Assembly (NCBI GenBank): GCA_963921795.1
Contig: OY997651.1
Span: 53,068,018 to 53,132,017 of the forward strand
Direction of reading: 5' to 3'
Source of the DNA: Nannobrachium achirus
Lineage: Eukaryota; Chordata; Actinopteri; Myctophiformes; Myctophidae
Length of the DNA: 64,000 nucleotides
A program made the translations under genes and the position numbers. This document shows, piece after piece, positions 1-11,286 of this stretch. Within the stretch, counting starts at the first letter, position 1, and every line of letters begins with the position of its first letter. The notes below the pieces were generated by a model. It saw only the letters and a list, made by a program, of their open reading frames with translations. It ran no database searches and had not been told where the DNA came from.

Positions 1-32
1 ATTTTTGCAAATCTTTGAATTCAATGAATATG

Positions 33-73
<41 letters not shown>

Positions 74-435
74 GCAAATATTTGAAACTCAAACATTTGC
101 TTTGGAGTCCTTGACAAGAAAAGGTTTCAGAACCACTGAAGTGAACAGTGCTGTTTATGAGTCCATTTCATTGAGCGGCCCGCCAGGGACGTGCTGGTCA
201 TTGGGAAAAGCGGGACAACTCGGCTGTTTTCACTAGTTTAAATAATTTTTTAAATGATAAATACAAAACAAACGGTTTTGGTTTCCACCCAACAACAACA
301 AAATATAGGCCTAATTCATGTAATTGGCCCACTGGCTTGTCACTTGTCATGATCTGAAATGGCAAATCTTTGAGTAATCGTGGATTCGGATTTAATGTAA
401 AACTTTTACTTTAACCATAATAGGATGAAGCTCAC

Positions 436-530
436 CTGTTCCAGAATGGCCTTCTTCACGCCAGAGTCTGTCCAATTCACTGAGGACTCAGAGGTCAACC
501 TGAATCTCACCACTGTTTTCTTGGTTTGTT
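436..530 (-). CDS. Probable internal exon of an SRCR receptor gene
   Basis: A 95 bp exon. On the minus strand it follows a good acceptor (CATCTCCACTCCAG, just above 530) and ends at a strong donor (CAG|GTGAGC at 436/435). It begins in phase 1 and reads open for 31 codons, starting QTKKTVVRFRL and ending GVKKAILEQ, then stops in phase 0. The SRCR exon at 2812-3132 ends in phase 1, so joining the two keeps frame (last SRCR residues VCGG, then E, then QTKK). I infer a linker or stalk after the SRCR domain; I do not recognise it as a named domain. The gene would continue to the left of the window. Confidence 0.55.
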
Positions 531-727
531 CTGGAGTGGAGATGAACACATGGAATGAATATACAGCTATATGATTCATGAAGATATAACATAATTAACC
601 CAGAAACTTCTATTTAACCATTCATTAGAGCAGTGGTTCTCACCTGTGGATTAACTTAATGTACAACATTGTTTTCTCACTCAACAGTAAACAAACCAAC
701 ATAAAGTGTAAGTGTATAGAGGCTTTA

Positions 728-1576
728 TTGCGACCGTAGGTCGCATTTACTATCAAACCCTTCACAAAGTGTAAGTAACTCCGTCCGTCCGTCCGTCCCT
801 CCGTCTGTCTGTCACACCTCACACGTCACACTCTTGCCCTGCTCATATCTCCGCAACCGTTGCCCCGATCCATGCCAAATTTTGCACACACACTCCTTAC
901 CTGCCAAACTACAACCTCCAAGGACCCCCGGAGCTCCAGGGACCCCCAGGTCCCTGGGGGACCCCCAGATGTAAAAAATGACCAAATGTGCTAAACTGAC
1001 CAAATGACCACCCCAACGGGGCTGCTCACGGGGAATTCCCGGGGACCACCGACTCCTGGTGCTCCAGAACGGATGCAAAAGTGGTGGCGCCCCCAGTGGA
1101 GGACCCCCTACACTGCAGCTCACATAAAATGCCGTAACTCCGGCTAGGAGCGACCGGGACAGCCGGGGCCGGTACCTATTCGTCCGCCTTGCCGGCGCGG
1201 AGACCCCACCCCTCATTTCTCACATGGCCCTCTTCTAGCGCCACCATGAGGCCGATTCTTGCAAAACACATTTTTGGACACTGCTCCTACAATGTTGGCC
1301 CTAAAATCACGCAAATCGGTACACAGTATGTCTACACTCATCCCATCAACATGAATCTCTCCCATATAGCGCCACCTCCAGGCCGATTTTTAAAAACACA
1401 TTTTTGGACACTGCTCCTACAGATTTTGCCCTAAAATCACGAAAATCACTACGCAGTATGTCTACACTCATGTCATCATCATGGATCTGGAAGATTTTGG
1501 CAAAACACATTTTTGCCCTATTTGTGGAGATAAGTGACCTACGGTCGCTTATCTCCCGATTAGGGAGCCTTACTGG
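728..1576 (+). mobile_element. Helitron-like non-autonomous element, copy 1
   Basis: Starts TTGCGACCGTAGGTCGC and ends with a stem-loop (GATAAGTGACC, CTAC-type loop, GGTCGCTTATC at 1529-1555) followed by ACTGG. The same two ends are seen at 47163-47873. Both copies sit between an A on the left and a T on the right without a visible TSD, and CTGG fits the CTRR end of Helitrons; the 5' TT is not the canonical TC. The interior has two tandem copies of a block of about 125 bp (1249-1370 and 1378-1500) containing CACATTTTTGGACACTGCTC. Confidence 0.5.
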
Positions 1577-1672
1577 TGCCTATTTCTAAAGTGACAAATT
1601 AAGGATGTTTTAATTAATACCTCTAAAATTACAAATTAAACATTGGTCAAATTGTCAAATATTAGAGACAGA

Positions 1673-1720
1673 AAATAGACGATCTACGCGAGGCGTTGTG
1701 ACCATGTAGATTGTCTATTT
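1673..1720. repeat. Recurrent palindromic hairpin (diverged copy)
   Basis: Arms AAATAGACGATCTAC and GTAGATTGTCTATTT around a short GC-rich loop containing GCGTTGTGACC. It is a member of the dispersed hairpin family described at 3213 and elsewhere, here inside the hAT element at 631-1856. Confidence 0.6.
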
Positions 1721-1891
1721 GGTTCTATTTTCACAATAGAACCACGTTATACAAAATGTAATGCCTCAACTCTTAGTGCTCATCAGGGTGGGTGGGGTCC
1801 CCAGTTAAAATATGATTATTAAGGGGGTCACAGCCTGAAAAGGTAGAGAACCATTGCATTAGAGGGGGAAAAAATGAAAATGTTGCTATAT

Positions 1892-2137
1892 CAGTGGTGC
1901 TCAAACGTGTTCATGTCAAGGACCCCCACAATTAGGCAATATGTATTTGGCTGCCGACCCTCATCTGAAAATATTTTGTTCCAGGGACTCTCAGCGTCTG
2001 AGTCAAAAATGTTCGCTTTAAAACCTACATATCTTCCAAGATATGTACACATTTTCAAGATTTGTCATGAATGGCAGCTCTAGAAGCTCATAGCATGGCA
2101 CGAAGTGACGCACTACAAGCTTGTATATCTGCTATTT
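1892..2137. mobile_element. hAT-like terminal fragment with half hairpin
   Basis: Begins CAGTGGTGCTCAAACGTG, a hAT-type terminus, followed by GGACCCCCACAATT and TATTTGGCTGCCGACCC. The block resembles the middle of the hAT MITE at 15914-16396. It ends with one arm of the recurrent hairpin (ACAAGCTTGTATATCTGC, 2115-2132). The other terminus and a TSD were not found, so it is probably truncated. Confidence 0.45.
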
Positions 2138-2806
2138 AAAGAAAAAGTATAAAATATTGTATATTTCATATATTCTTTTTTCGAAAATGACAAATGCTTT
2201 CCGGTTGTGGGTTCATCGCTGGGAATGAAGCCTACTTCCGTTCTCCTTGACGTTGCTGTTCCTATTAATGGCCCAGCAAGCAGATGTCGAAATTTCACCT
2301 ACTGCTGGTGTCAATATATTATTATCTCGATGGAATTAAATGATTTTGTTACCTTAGTAAACCTTTTCATAAATGTTTTTTTAATCGCTAGTTTTTTTTT
2401 ATTTTTTTCTTAATCATCATGATATGCATTTAGTAAATTATGGTCCCATAAATTGTATTTTTTAAAGATAAAGTAGGGTATCTTTTGAGAATTTCTACTG
2501 GTTCTACTAAATAAAAGACCCACTCTCCAGGCAATACGATTCATTTGATTCATTTCCGGATTTGAAATCACTCTATAAAATAGGCCTCATTTACGGTCAG
2601 TGGAAACCAATGGTGTCATGTTGTCCATTCTTTTTACAGTCTAAAATAACGGATTTGTCCAAACTACAATATTACGTCATTCAGAGGTCCGGGTAACGTC
2701 ATTAATTCGGCTATTTGGTGCCATCGAGCTTTTGTGAATAGCTGAAAAATAAATTCTGCCCTAAAAGGGGAGTATGAATCGGCCCTGATTTTGACAACAT
2801 TTCTTA

Positions 2807-3283
<477 letters not shown>

Positions 3284-3319
3284 CGGTGTGTGACATCACA
3301 CTGAACTAAGCATAATAAA

Positions 3320-3644
3320 GTTCTCCTTTTGCACAAAGTAGTGCAATGCAAGATAGAGGGCGCCAGAGCCCTTTGAGTCACACCCTACCACTACTTCCTG
3401 TTCATCCACAGAGCATTGATTCTAGTTGTTTTCTCCATTAGATTAAAATGCTTTCTTTTCACTTTTTCAACTTTTATTACTTGTCTGCCTTATCTTTTTA
3501 CCATCCCAAGTAATAAAAGTTGAAAAAAGTGAAAAGAAATCTAATAGAGAAAATGACTAGAATCAATGCTCTGTGGATGATCAGGAAGTAGTGGTAGGGT
3601 GTGACTCTATCTTGCATTGCACTACTTTGTGCAAACGGAGAATA
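3320..3644. repeat. Long foldback (inverted-repeat) element
   Basis: Left arm 3320-3474 and right arm 3511-3644 are reverse complements (for example GCACAAAGTAGTGCAATGCA at 3331 and TGCATTGCACTACTTTGTGC at 3613), separated by about 36 bp. The left arm carries about 20 bp (GGGCGCCAGAGCCCTTTGAG) missing from the right arm. It has no coding capacity. It could be a foldback transposon or a local inverted duplication; no clear TSD was found. Confidence 0.75.
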
Positions 3645-3850
3645 GACCTACTGAAAATGTAGAGAGTTTGGACAAGGAAATTCTCTTGAATGTTGCCTTC
3701 AGGTGGAAAGAGGGCATTTGCATTTCTTTCGCCATAGTAAAAACTGCATTCAAGGTCTGGAGAGGGCACTTTTTACAGACAGATAAAAGGGATGCAGGGA
3801 CTCAAGCCCCCTTTGATGTCTATGTGTGCACGTGCCTTCCTTCCAGAGAA

Positions 3851-4274
3851 TAGGGAATATCACGATATGAAAATGTCATGTCACGATTATTCCGGCCAAA
3901 GAAATTGCGATTTACGATATTATCGCGATAATCAAACTATCCCCCACATCCATTATCCTGGGGTGGAACATTTGCCCAAAAATAGCGGATCTACAAGCTC
4001 ACAATGCGACACATTGTGAGCTTGTAGATCACCCATTTTGTCGTGAAACGAGAGAGAGGAAAAACAACACTGTATCAAATGTATTATTTCCAGGTCCATT
4101 TTGCCAGTAATAGAGGGTTTAAGTGCTACCAAATATGTAGCTCGGCCAATAAAAGGTGAAACGATCTCAGAAACATGACGGAGGATAATTTCACCATAAA
4201 TCTAAATCGCCACGGTATAATTATTCAGAGTATTTTCATCACGATAAACAATAACGATTATCGTCCTATCCTTA
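3851..4274. mobile_element. hAT MITE with 8 bp TSD
   Basis: Starts TAGGGAATATCACGATAT and ends CGATTATCGTCCTATCCTTA, with inverted ends of the TAGGG..CGATAT type. A perfect 8 bp direct repeat CCAGAGAA flanks it (3843-3850 and 4275-4282). It is 424 bp long, non-coding, and carries a copy of the recurrent hairpin at 3978-4039. Confidence 0.75.
3978..4039. repeat. Recurrent palindromic hairpin
   Basis: Arms AAAATAGCGGATCTACAAGC and GCTTGTAGATCACCCATTTT with inner CTCACAATG and CATTGTGAG, lying within the hAT MITE at 3851-4274. The outer right arm has diverged. Confidence 0.75.
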
Positions 4275-4393
4275 CCAGAGAATAGAGGCGTTCCTGCTAT
4301 TTGTTTAACCCATTAGACCCAAAGCTGATTGTCTACTAGACAGTTTTCTGAAAAAAAAAAAATCTAACTATTGCTACACTTAAAGTAGATTAA

Positions 4394-4445
4394 GACTCTC
4401 GTAGATGGGTTTCATCGATGTTGACATTTTCAGTCTACGAGAGTC
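4394..4445. repeat. Small perfect inverted repeat
   Basis: GACTCTCGTAGA at 4394-4405 pairs with TCTACGAGAGTC at 4434-4445 across a 28-base loop. No associated gene is visible. Confidence 0.6.
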
Positions 4446-4510
4446 GTAGGATTCAACTAGAATGCTGCCCTGGAATCTGAGGCTGTGTAAAATGACACAC
4501 ACAATCAAAT

Positions 4511-4515
4511 ACACA

Positions 4516-4551
<36 letters not shown>

Positions 4552-4557
4552 CACACG

Positions 4558-4627
<70 letters not shown>
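4511..4627. repeat. (ACGC)n/(AC)n microsatellite
   Basis: Compound tract of ACGC repeats followed by a long pure AC run. The long VCVCVC reading frames across it are simple-repeat artefacts. Confidence 0.95.
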
Positions 4628-4628
<1 letters not shown>

Positions 4629-5886
4629 CAACTGACCTGATAAAAGCAGTGATAAAAATGCCTCCCAAGTCATCAGATGGATTAAATGCAAGCTGAAAAA
4701 ATAATCACCCATCCGTTATGTTGACTTTTTACAGTAGCGCGTGGCATCATCATCATACCCGGAAGTTATGCGGGAACATCTACTGAGGCACATCTACTAT
4801 GGCAAAAAAACTACTTTCTGGCCTTGACAGCCCATACATCCAAACAGAAAGGTCCTATCTGATTGCATTAAACAACATTAAACTCACTTTGCCACTGAAT
4901 TTGGCACTCGATTTGCTATTAACTTTATACATGCACATATACCATCTACTCTAACTGATATAATGCAAACTCCTCTCTATGGCGTATGCCTTATGGTTTA
5001 TTAAATACGGGCTATTTGAAGTGAAATTAAAACACATCTCTGAAATGCAGTACTGTAATTTCTGAGCATTCACATTTTGTAACATAGTAGGAGTCAGTTT
5101 AAGCTTAATTTACAATATGTTTTATCCAATGTGTCACAAGTACAGACTGGGTCCCAACAAACACTGTTATACAATGAATTTGACTTTAATGCACACATAG
5201 CCTCGGAAACCCAGGCTTATTTTGACGATCGGAAGAAAGATAAGCCTTAGCTTGCCCCCCTATAACTGTGCTGGCTCATGACATTTTAATTGTATAAAAT
5301 AAATTTAGCCGCTCAGATATCTTATTTTACATCAGTATTGTTCATGTGAACTGGTTTGTTTAGGCTTATCAATTATAATTATAAAATCGCTATGATTTAT
5401 CACTCGTTTTACACCGCGGATCACTTCCTCACTTACTCAAAGCAGACAGCAGCAGGAGTCATGTCCCCCTCCACATAATTTTGAGACGTCGGAGGACCCG
5501 GCGAGATCCGCCGGCCAACAAGTTAGGTTAGGCTAATGCACACATGCATCAAAATAAGAATTAAACTCAACATACCTGAAAAAGCAAATAAGTTTCAGTC
5601 TCCTGAGCACTGTATGTTGTTGTATGTGTCTTCTACACTTTGTCTGCCTGTCTCTGTGCCGCGTTTGTGTACATAGGATATGCAAAGGAAACTCAGGCAA
5701 AATACTGTATATGCAGCAAGCAGAGGCAAGGTAAGGCAGGTTTATTTGTATACTGTTACACAACAAAAAGAAACGCAGTGCTTGAGTGAATAGAAACATT
5801 CACATTATAAACACATTATTAATATACATTGGATTACGATAATGAATAAACCAGACATACTGTAAGAGGGTAAAATGTGTGCAGAA

Positions 5887-5887
<1 letters not shown>
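4628..5887. other. AT-rich non-coding stretch
   Basis: No convincing exon, transposon end or RNA gene was seen. All reading frames are short and lack recognisable motifs. Confidence 0.5.
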
Positions 5888-5964
<77 letters not shown>

Positions 5965-5989
5965 GTGTGTGTGTGTTTGAGAGAGAGAG
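5888..5989. repeat. (GT)n/(GCGT)n/(GA)n microsatellite
   Basis: A GT run, then GCGT repeats, a short GT run and GAGAGA. It directly abuts the SRCR intron-flank relic at 5994-6070. Confidence 0.95.
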
Positions 5990-5993
5990 AATC

Positions 5994-6070
5994 AGGGACA
6001 TGTAGAGAATGTTAGAGAGACAGGCTGACATTTCTAAAAGGGCCCTTTGGTGAGAATATCGAAAATAGCA
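5994..6070 (-). pseudogene. Relic of an SRCR-exon intron flank
   Basis: The block reading AGGGACATGTAGAGAATG through GGGCCCTTTGGTGAGAATAT to GAAAATAGC matches the intronic DNA immediately upstream of the SRCR exon (3137-3221), from about 5 bp outside the exon to the first bases of the hairpin. No SRCR coding sequence follows; a microsatellite stands where the exon would be. I infer a duplicated SRCR exon unit that lost its exon. Alternatively both are copies of one repeat that supplied the splice acceptor region. Confidence 0.4.
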
Positions 6071-7378
6071 GAACAGGCTACAGACCAGGCAGAACAGGCT
6101 ACAGAAGTTACGTTAGAAGCGTAGTAGCCGGAAGTCTCACGATATGCGAGAATCTTGCCTAAACTCTACGGAAACCGTACACAGTCTGGTTCTCATCCGG
6201 GTCAATATGTGGTGGACTAACAACAATGTCGATTGGTCTCAGGGAACTATAAATATACGATTCATAAAGAAAACAATTACTTTGGAGTGCCCGAAATAAG
6301 CGATTTTGGGAGAGGATCACAAGCCCCATTTTAGCTGCGAGGAGGGGTCGGGAGATCTCAGAAGAGGGGCAACAAAATCCACCAAACCAGGTAGGAATGT
6401 ATGCAAAAAGGCACATATGGGGGGGTCATGTTTTCGTCTGAACGTCTTATTTAAGCCCTACTTAATTTTGTATGGATGGCCTATATTTGATGTATCTGTA
6501 TCGTCATGTTATTGTGGTTGCTATAGGCAAGGCAAGATATCTTGGACTATGTGTCAAATCAGACAGGACTGGTCATGCGTCACTTGACATCACAATATAA
6601 ATGGTATTATGTTAAGATCTAATTCATTTCCCAGTGGATTCCTTGCGACTCGCGTCAGTGCGACCACACTTGCCACATTTACCAGAATTGTACCTTTCTG
6701 GTTTGACTTGTTCTGTTTTGTGTTCCTTTCTCCTCTATTCTCTCTTAACCAGTTCTAACTCTTCTTGTAACTGCAATATGCATTTTGTTCATTCAAACAA
6801 TTATTTCACCCACACTTTACATCTCACGCGTAAGAGATTCTTATTCAGTTTATTATAGTACAACATTTTTTTCCCTCAAATTGGGGAGTATGTATTTTCA
6901 ACTATAGTGATATGTTGAAAATAGTACGTGACACCATGTTGAAATTGGTTAAGGATTTGTGTCCCTCTTGGAATTTGACTTTGACACTGACTGATGCAAA
7001 CTTTATGCTAATAAGTATAAAACTCACATGCTAAGGTCTTCCATAGTCTCTAGGTCATCCTCAGACAAGCCGAAGGGGCTTCACTCTGAATATGGTGGAG
7101 GGATTATTCAAATGAGGAAGTGTGTGGAGTGGCTGAGAATATACACACCTATGGCGACAATACCTTCCAAGCTGTATAAAAGCATTTTAAATGGAGAGAT
7201 GAAGTTGTTGCAAATGAAACATTGTATTGCTGCTAATGATGAATAAACAATCAACTCTAAATAACATCAAATGTTCTGTGTGTGCGTGTTGACTGTGTTC
7301 CGGATGACGTAATTACCTGATGCATCATGGGAATTGGAGTCGTTGCATCACTCCCGGGTGCGAGAGAACACAGTCTAG
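6071..7378. other. Non-coding stretch
   Basis: Contains a short direct repeat (CAGAACAGGCTACAGA twice near 6067-6105). No exon was supported on either strand. Confidence 0.4.
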
Positions 7379-7890
7379 TGCAGGGGTGGACAACTTTGGG
7401 TCCCATCCTCTTTTACAGTACACTTTAAGACATAATAAGACATAATAAGACAGAATAAAGCCATAATAAGAAATAATGTGTTGGTAATTAGAGCTAATAT
7501 ATTTTATTAGACAGAAACAAAGAAAGAATAGTAGAAAGAGCGAATACATTCTCTGGCACCGTCACCTGCCGTGGAACTGCAGCGGCAGACACTGCCGCAC
7601 GACCGCTAGTTCGACCAGCAGTCGCACTGCATCGCCAGCAATAGGACCAGCAGTCCCGCCAGTAGGACCGGCGGCCGCCGCACGGAACGGCAGGTCCCGT
7701 AGCGGTAAACTGCCCGTCCATGCGGTGGTGGCTTCCGCGGCAGTTACCAGCGATGCCGGTGCCAGATAATGTATTCGCTTTCTGCTATTCTGTCTAAGCC
7801 ACCACCGCACGGACGGGCAGTTTACCGCTACGGGACCGGCAGGTCCCGTAGCGGAGGAGGATGGGACCCAGTTTGATGATGGAGAGAGCC
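7379..7890. mobile_element. hAT-like element with compound palindrome
   Basis: Left end CAGGGGTGGACAACTTTGGG is a typical hAT terminus. TTTGGGTCCCATCCTC near 7396 reappears inverted as GGAGGATGGGACCCA at 7855-7869. Inside, two nested inverted repeats occur: AGACAGAA...GAATACATTCTCTGGCACC (7508-7560) against GGTGCCAGATAATGTATTCG (7754 on), and GGTCCCGTAGCGGTAAACTG (7694 on) against CAGTTTACCGCTACGGGACC (to 7840). No TSD was recognised. Confidence 0.55.
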
Positions 7891-8011
7891 ACTATACTCA
7901 CATCAGAGGGCACACATTGCATATACTGTGGGGCAGAAAAATCTCCATATATATATATATATTTTTTCATAATTAATGCCTTACTTCTTCATTCCGTCAC
8001 ACAAAAATAGC

Positions 8012-8089
8012 AAAATAGCCGATCTACAAGTTCAAAGTGTGGCCCACTGCAACACGATTTGCGTTTGAGCTTGTAGATCTGTTATTTTT
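8012..8089. repeat. Recurrent palindromic hairpin
   Basis: Arms AAAATAGCCGATCTACAAG and CTTGTAGATCTGTTATTTT around a longer, less paired loop. It stands just upstream of the truncated gypsy element. Confidence 0.7.
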
Positions 8090-8192
8090 GCAATTTGTTT
8101 ATTGGAATCCTGAATTATGTTTTGCTGTGTTTTAATTGTAGGCTAATTATGAAAAGTACAAATTTAATTTATACTTACATTAACTTAAATAC

Positions 8193-8408
8193 AAATTGCT
8201 GGATGGTGGTCCTGTCTATACGGTCCGCCGGCTGCTCGATGTTCGCCGCCGTGGGCGGGGTCTACAGTATTTGGTGGACTGGGAGGGTTATGGGCCAGAG
8301 GAGCGCTGCTGGGTCCCTCGGCGCAACATCTGCGATCCTGCTCTCGTCCGGGAGTTCCATCGTCTGCACCCAGGTCGACCGGTCAGGGCGCCTGGAGGCG
8401 CCCGTTAG
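8193..8408 (+). pseudogene. Ty3/gypsy integrase C-terminus with chromodomain
   Basis: A 70-residue frame ending just before a polypurine tract. It shows a chromodomain core ([43 protein letters not shown]). In chromovirus-type Ty3/gypsy elements this module ends the pol polyprotein and directs integration to chromatin. Everything 5' of it (gag, protease, RT, RNase H, integrase core) is missing, so the copy is 5' truncated. Confidence 0.8.
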
Positions 8409-8421
8409 GGGGGGGGGGTAC
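8409..8421 (+). other. Polypurine tract of the gypsy element
   Basis: A G-rich run (GGGGGGGGGGGTAC) between the end of pol and the LTR, where plus-strand priming occurs in LTR retrotransposons. Confidence 0.6.
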
Positions 8422-8971
8422 TGTCATGGCAGCCGGGGGGTCCTGTCTGTTCTAACGTTTCTGTCTATGTCTATTAGGTTGGAGCTGGTTTTCCACCTGT
8501 GGGGAGGTGTGTCCTGGCAATCACCTTGCTGGTCTCCATCTGGCAATCACCTGGCTGGCTATATATACCTGGAAGAAACGGCACGCCGTGCTCTGTGATA
8601 GGCGTTTTTACAGCCAGTGCACACGTCGGTGCTTTATGCATTAGGTCAGTTACTTTCTCCAGTTCAGCTGCTAGCTTGCTTGAGATCCTGATCTTTCTGG
8701 CCTTCGCTAATCTTTGGTCTCTTTCCTCAGCCAGCCGGACTAACTCCCCACACAGCTCCAAACTTTGAAGAGGACTAGGCCTGAGGACAGACCCCCCCCC
8801 CCAAGAGGACCTTGGTATTTTTGTTCTGCTTGTTGAAGCCTGAGACTAGTTTTAGTTTGGACTTGAAAAGCCTGTTTCTCAGTTTTGTATTAAAACCACT
8901 TTAAGTTTTGGCATTAATACGTTTCCTTGTCTGAATCTTGTCTGCATTTGGGTTCTCTGACTGCCTTGACA
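8422..8971 (+). mobile_element. 3' LTR of truncated Ty3/gypsy element
   Basis: Begins TGTCATGGCAGCC directly after the polypurine tract and ends CTGACTGCCTTGACA, the expected TG...CA ends with TGTCA/TGACA inverted termini. Inside are a TATA-like box (GCTATATATACC near 8558) and an ATTAAA-type poly(A) signal near 8890. The second LTR is absent from the window, so age cannot be read from LTR divergence. Confidence 0.75.
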
Positions 8972-8987
8972 CTCCACCTGGAACAAG

Positions 8988-8988
<1 letters not shown>

Positions 8989-9028
<40 letters not shown>
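8989..9028. repeat. (AC)n microsatellite
   Basis: Pure AC run shortly after the gypsy LTR. Confidence 0.95.
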
Positions 9029-9034
<6 letters not shown>

Positions 9035-9691
9035 CACGATAAAGACAAGAGACGATTTAACAGATATTGAAAAGTGTTTTATTTTGAATAATTTAGAGTG
9101 ACATTTAGCACCTTTCTCCCATGTACAACGCACTGACTTTTTTCTCTTGTGTGTATTTTTCTTGCACCTTAACTAACGTCCATTAGTAGCTCACGCACCT
9201 TTATTTTCTTGTTTAATCTCTTTTCCCACTTGCCTTTCTTTTCACTTTTTTTTCCTGCTTGGCCCCGTTATCACTGCTTGCAGCTATATTTTTTATTATT
9301 TTTTTCCTACCTTTTTTGAGTAGGCTAGCCAATATTTTTCTTGTTCAAAGCATCAACAATAATCCTTTCCCCTTTCGTTCTCAGTCAATTAGTCATTCAA
9401 GCTCTGCCTGTTTCTGTCAGATGACATGCAGACTCTGCCTATCGAGTGAATGATAATTAGTCATTAATTGTCAAATGGTTACTTTAGTTTACTTAAAGAA
9501 CAACTTTGTTTTTTTTACAAGGGTTCATATTTTAGATTTTAGAGAAAAGAAAAGATGAGTGTTAAAATGTTTTCATTCACTGCTTTCTATTGTTTTGGCG
9601 ATTTTTGTATTTTGATTTCAGTGGGGCATGCATACAAGTGGCTAACAAAAGTATTTTTAGACACAATTCCTGTTGGGACCGCTTGTAGCAG
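9029..9691. other. Non-coding AT-rich stretch
   Basis: T-rich DNA between the gypsy LTR and the Ngaro-type element. Nothing was recognised. Confidence 0.4.
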
Positions 9692-9912
9692 TTTAGGCAG
9701 GAACATTCACGTCAAGAATATAACAATTAATAACATAATGAACAGATAGACTCGGCAAGATATTGGCAAGGATATTTAACCATTTATTGCATAAATGGAA
9801 TACAGTTAAACTTGGCGTTTGAAGGGCTCCGCGATCGGAGATGCTCCCTGAATTTTGTGCAGGCATTTCTGAGCATGCTAAGCAAAATCAGGGAACGCAG
9901 CAATACCCCCCA
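9692..9912 (-). repeat. Split direct repeat B2
   Basis: From TTTAGGCAGGAACATTCACG to CAGCAATACCCCCCA. It is repeated essentially unchanged at 10393-10613 and forms the outer 3' end of the element on the minus strand. Confidence 0.9.
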
Positions 9913-9959
9913 TAGGGATAGAATAGCAAATAGCAATAACCGTGACATGTAACATAGTC

Positions 9960-10118
9960 AAATCACAGTATTGAGCTTAACAACATTGACATGAACTTAG
10001 ACAAAATCACAGTATGAGCTTAACAACATGACATGAAACTTAGACAAGATCACAGTACTTGCTTAACCACATTGACATGTAACTTAATCAGACAATCACA
10101 AGTATTTGAGCTTAGCCA
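9960..10118. repeat. Tandem repeat of about 44 bp between B2 and A2
   Basis: About four imperfect copies of AATCACAGTATGAGCTTAAC followed by AACATGACATG and AACTTAGAC. It is non-coding and could be an internal enhancer-like repeat of the retrotransposon. Confidence 0.7.
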
Positions 10119-10158
10119 GAGTGATCATGCAAAGGTGGAGGCTGGGGTGGAGGAGGAA

Positions 10159-10393
10159 GCAAGCAGAAAATGATTCCGAAGCTTCGGAACCAAGCATTGG
10201 TAGGGAAAGCAAGCTCTATTTAAAGGAGCCTTCCCTACTGATTGAGAGCTCTGATTGGAGTATGGCAGTCATGTGACATAATGACCAGCAGATATGTTAA
10301 TGAGGTATGAGAACAGAGCTGACTGACAACTGACACTCAGACTGGCGGCGACTTGACTCCCATGCCCTGCATAAACTTACGCTATGCTTTATT
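10159..10393 (-). repeat. Split direct repeat A2
   Basis: 235 bp from GCAAGCAGAAAATGATTCCG to CGCTATGCTTTATT. The same sequence occurs at 20029-20263. It abuts B1 directly. Confidence 0.9.
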
Positions 10394-10613
10394 TTAGGCA
10401 GGAACATTCACGTCAAGAATATAACAATTAATAACATAATGAACAGATAGACTCGGCAAGATATTGGCAAGGATATTTAACCATTTATTGCATAAATGGA
10501 ATACAGTTAAACTTGGCGTTTGAAGGGCTCCGCGATCGGAGATGCTCCCTGAATTTTGTGCAGGCATTTCTGAGCATGCTAAGCAAAATCAGGGAACGCA
10601 GCAATACCCCCCA
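10394..10613 (-). repeat. Split direct repeat B1
   Basis: Copy of the B repeat adjoining A2. The B1/A2 joint is the inferred circle junction. Confidence 0.9.
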
Positions 10614-11286
10614 AAACTAATGAGCTTGCTCTCTGTCTTGGCAGGGCTCGGCCAACCAGAGAGCGCTTTAAAACCCCCCAAAACACGGAACCCAACGCCA
10701 CATAAAACCTGTGTCAGTCAGACTCTGGTTATGTGAAGCAGCAGAGCGCCACTGCAGACTTCTATATGATTAAAGCAAAAAGACTGCAGAGTCTTTACCA
10801 CAAAGAAGCCATCCTAACGCTTAGCAGTAACTATGTGAACAGCCGCTGGCTGCGATCTCTACGTTGAATTTATTTAACTTATGCAAAAAAGATACAGCTG
10901 CATCTTAAAGAGAGATCATTCTATGGATAGTGAAAATGTACCTATTCTGTGTAGCTGCGAAGCTTCGCCTATTCTTGAATGATTAGCCTATTTTAAGAAG
11001 CAGATGTTCTTAAAGAAAGGCCATTCGAGCCGGGAAGCTCCCCTGCTGGCCTTGGATTAATTTAATTGCATGATTGATAATTATTTGTATTTTATTATTT
11101 TTTATTTATTTATTTTAATTTACTTTTACTTTTAATTTACTTTACTGAGCTGTGCACCGCGCTTAAGGGGAGTGAGCTAATTAAAGTTACCTATGTTTAT
11201 TGGACATCAACCTGCATGGAGTAGCCTAATCCCTACCAGCTGCGCTGCCCGTGCCACCACCTTGTTGCTTCGGATAGACCGACTCC

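Larger units (their letters stand above)
631..1856. mobile_element. hAT transposon with 8 bp TSD, itself interrupted
   Basis: The ends are CAGTGGTTCTCACCT at 631 and, on the other strand, CAATGGTTCTCTACCTTTTC ending at 1856. They are flanked by a perfect 8 bp duplication CATTAGAG (623-630 and 1857-1864), diagnostic for hAT. No transposase is present. Much of its length is a second element (728-1576) that landed inside it. It lies in the intron between the two SRCR exons. Confidence 0.8.

Noticed and set aside
812-1216. 134-codon minus-strand frame
   Set aside because: Lies within the Helitron-like element; Arg/Pro/Gly-rich noise without motifs.
4380-4712. Long VCVCVC and HTHTHT reading frames (also 27.7, 33.7, 39.9, 45.9, 55.2 and 59.8 kb)
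   Set aside because: They are translations of (AC)n/(GT)n microsatellites, not proteins.
9960-10118. CRISPR-like evenly spaced repeats
   Set aside because: Imperfect contiguous 44 bp tandem without unique spacers, inside a eukaryotic retrotransposon.
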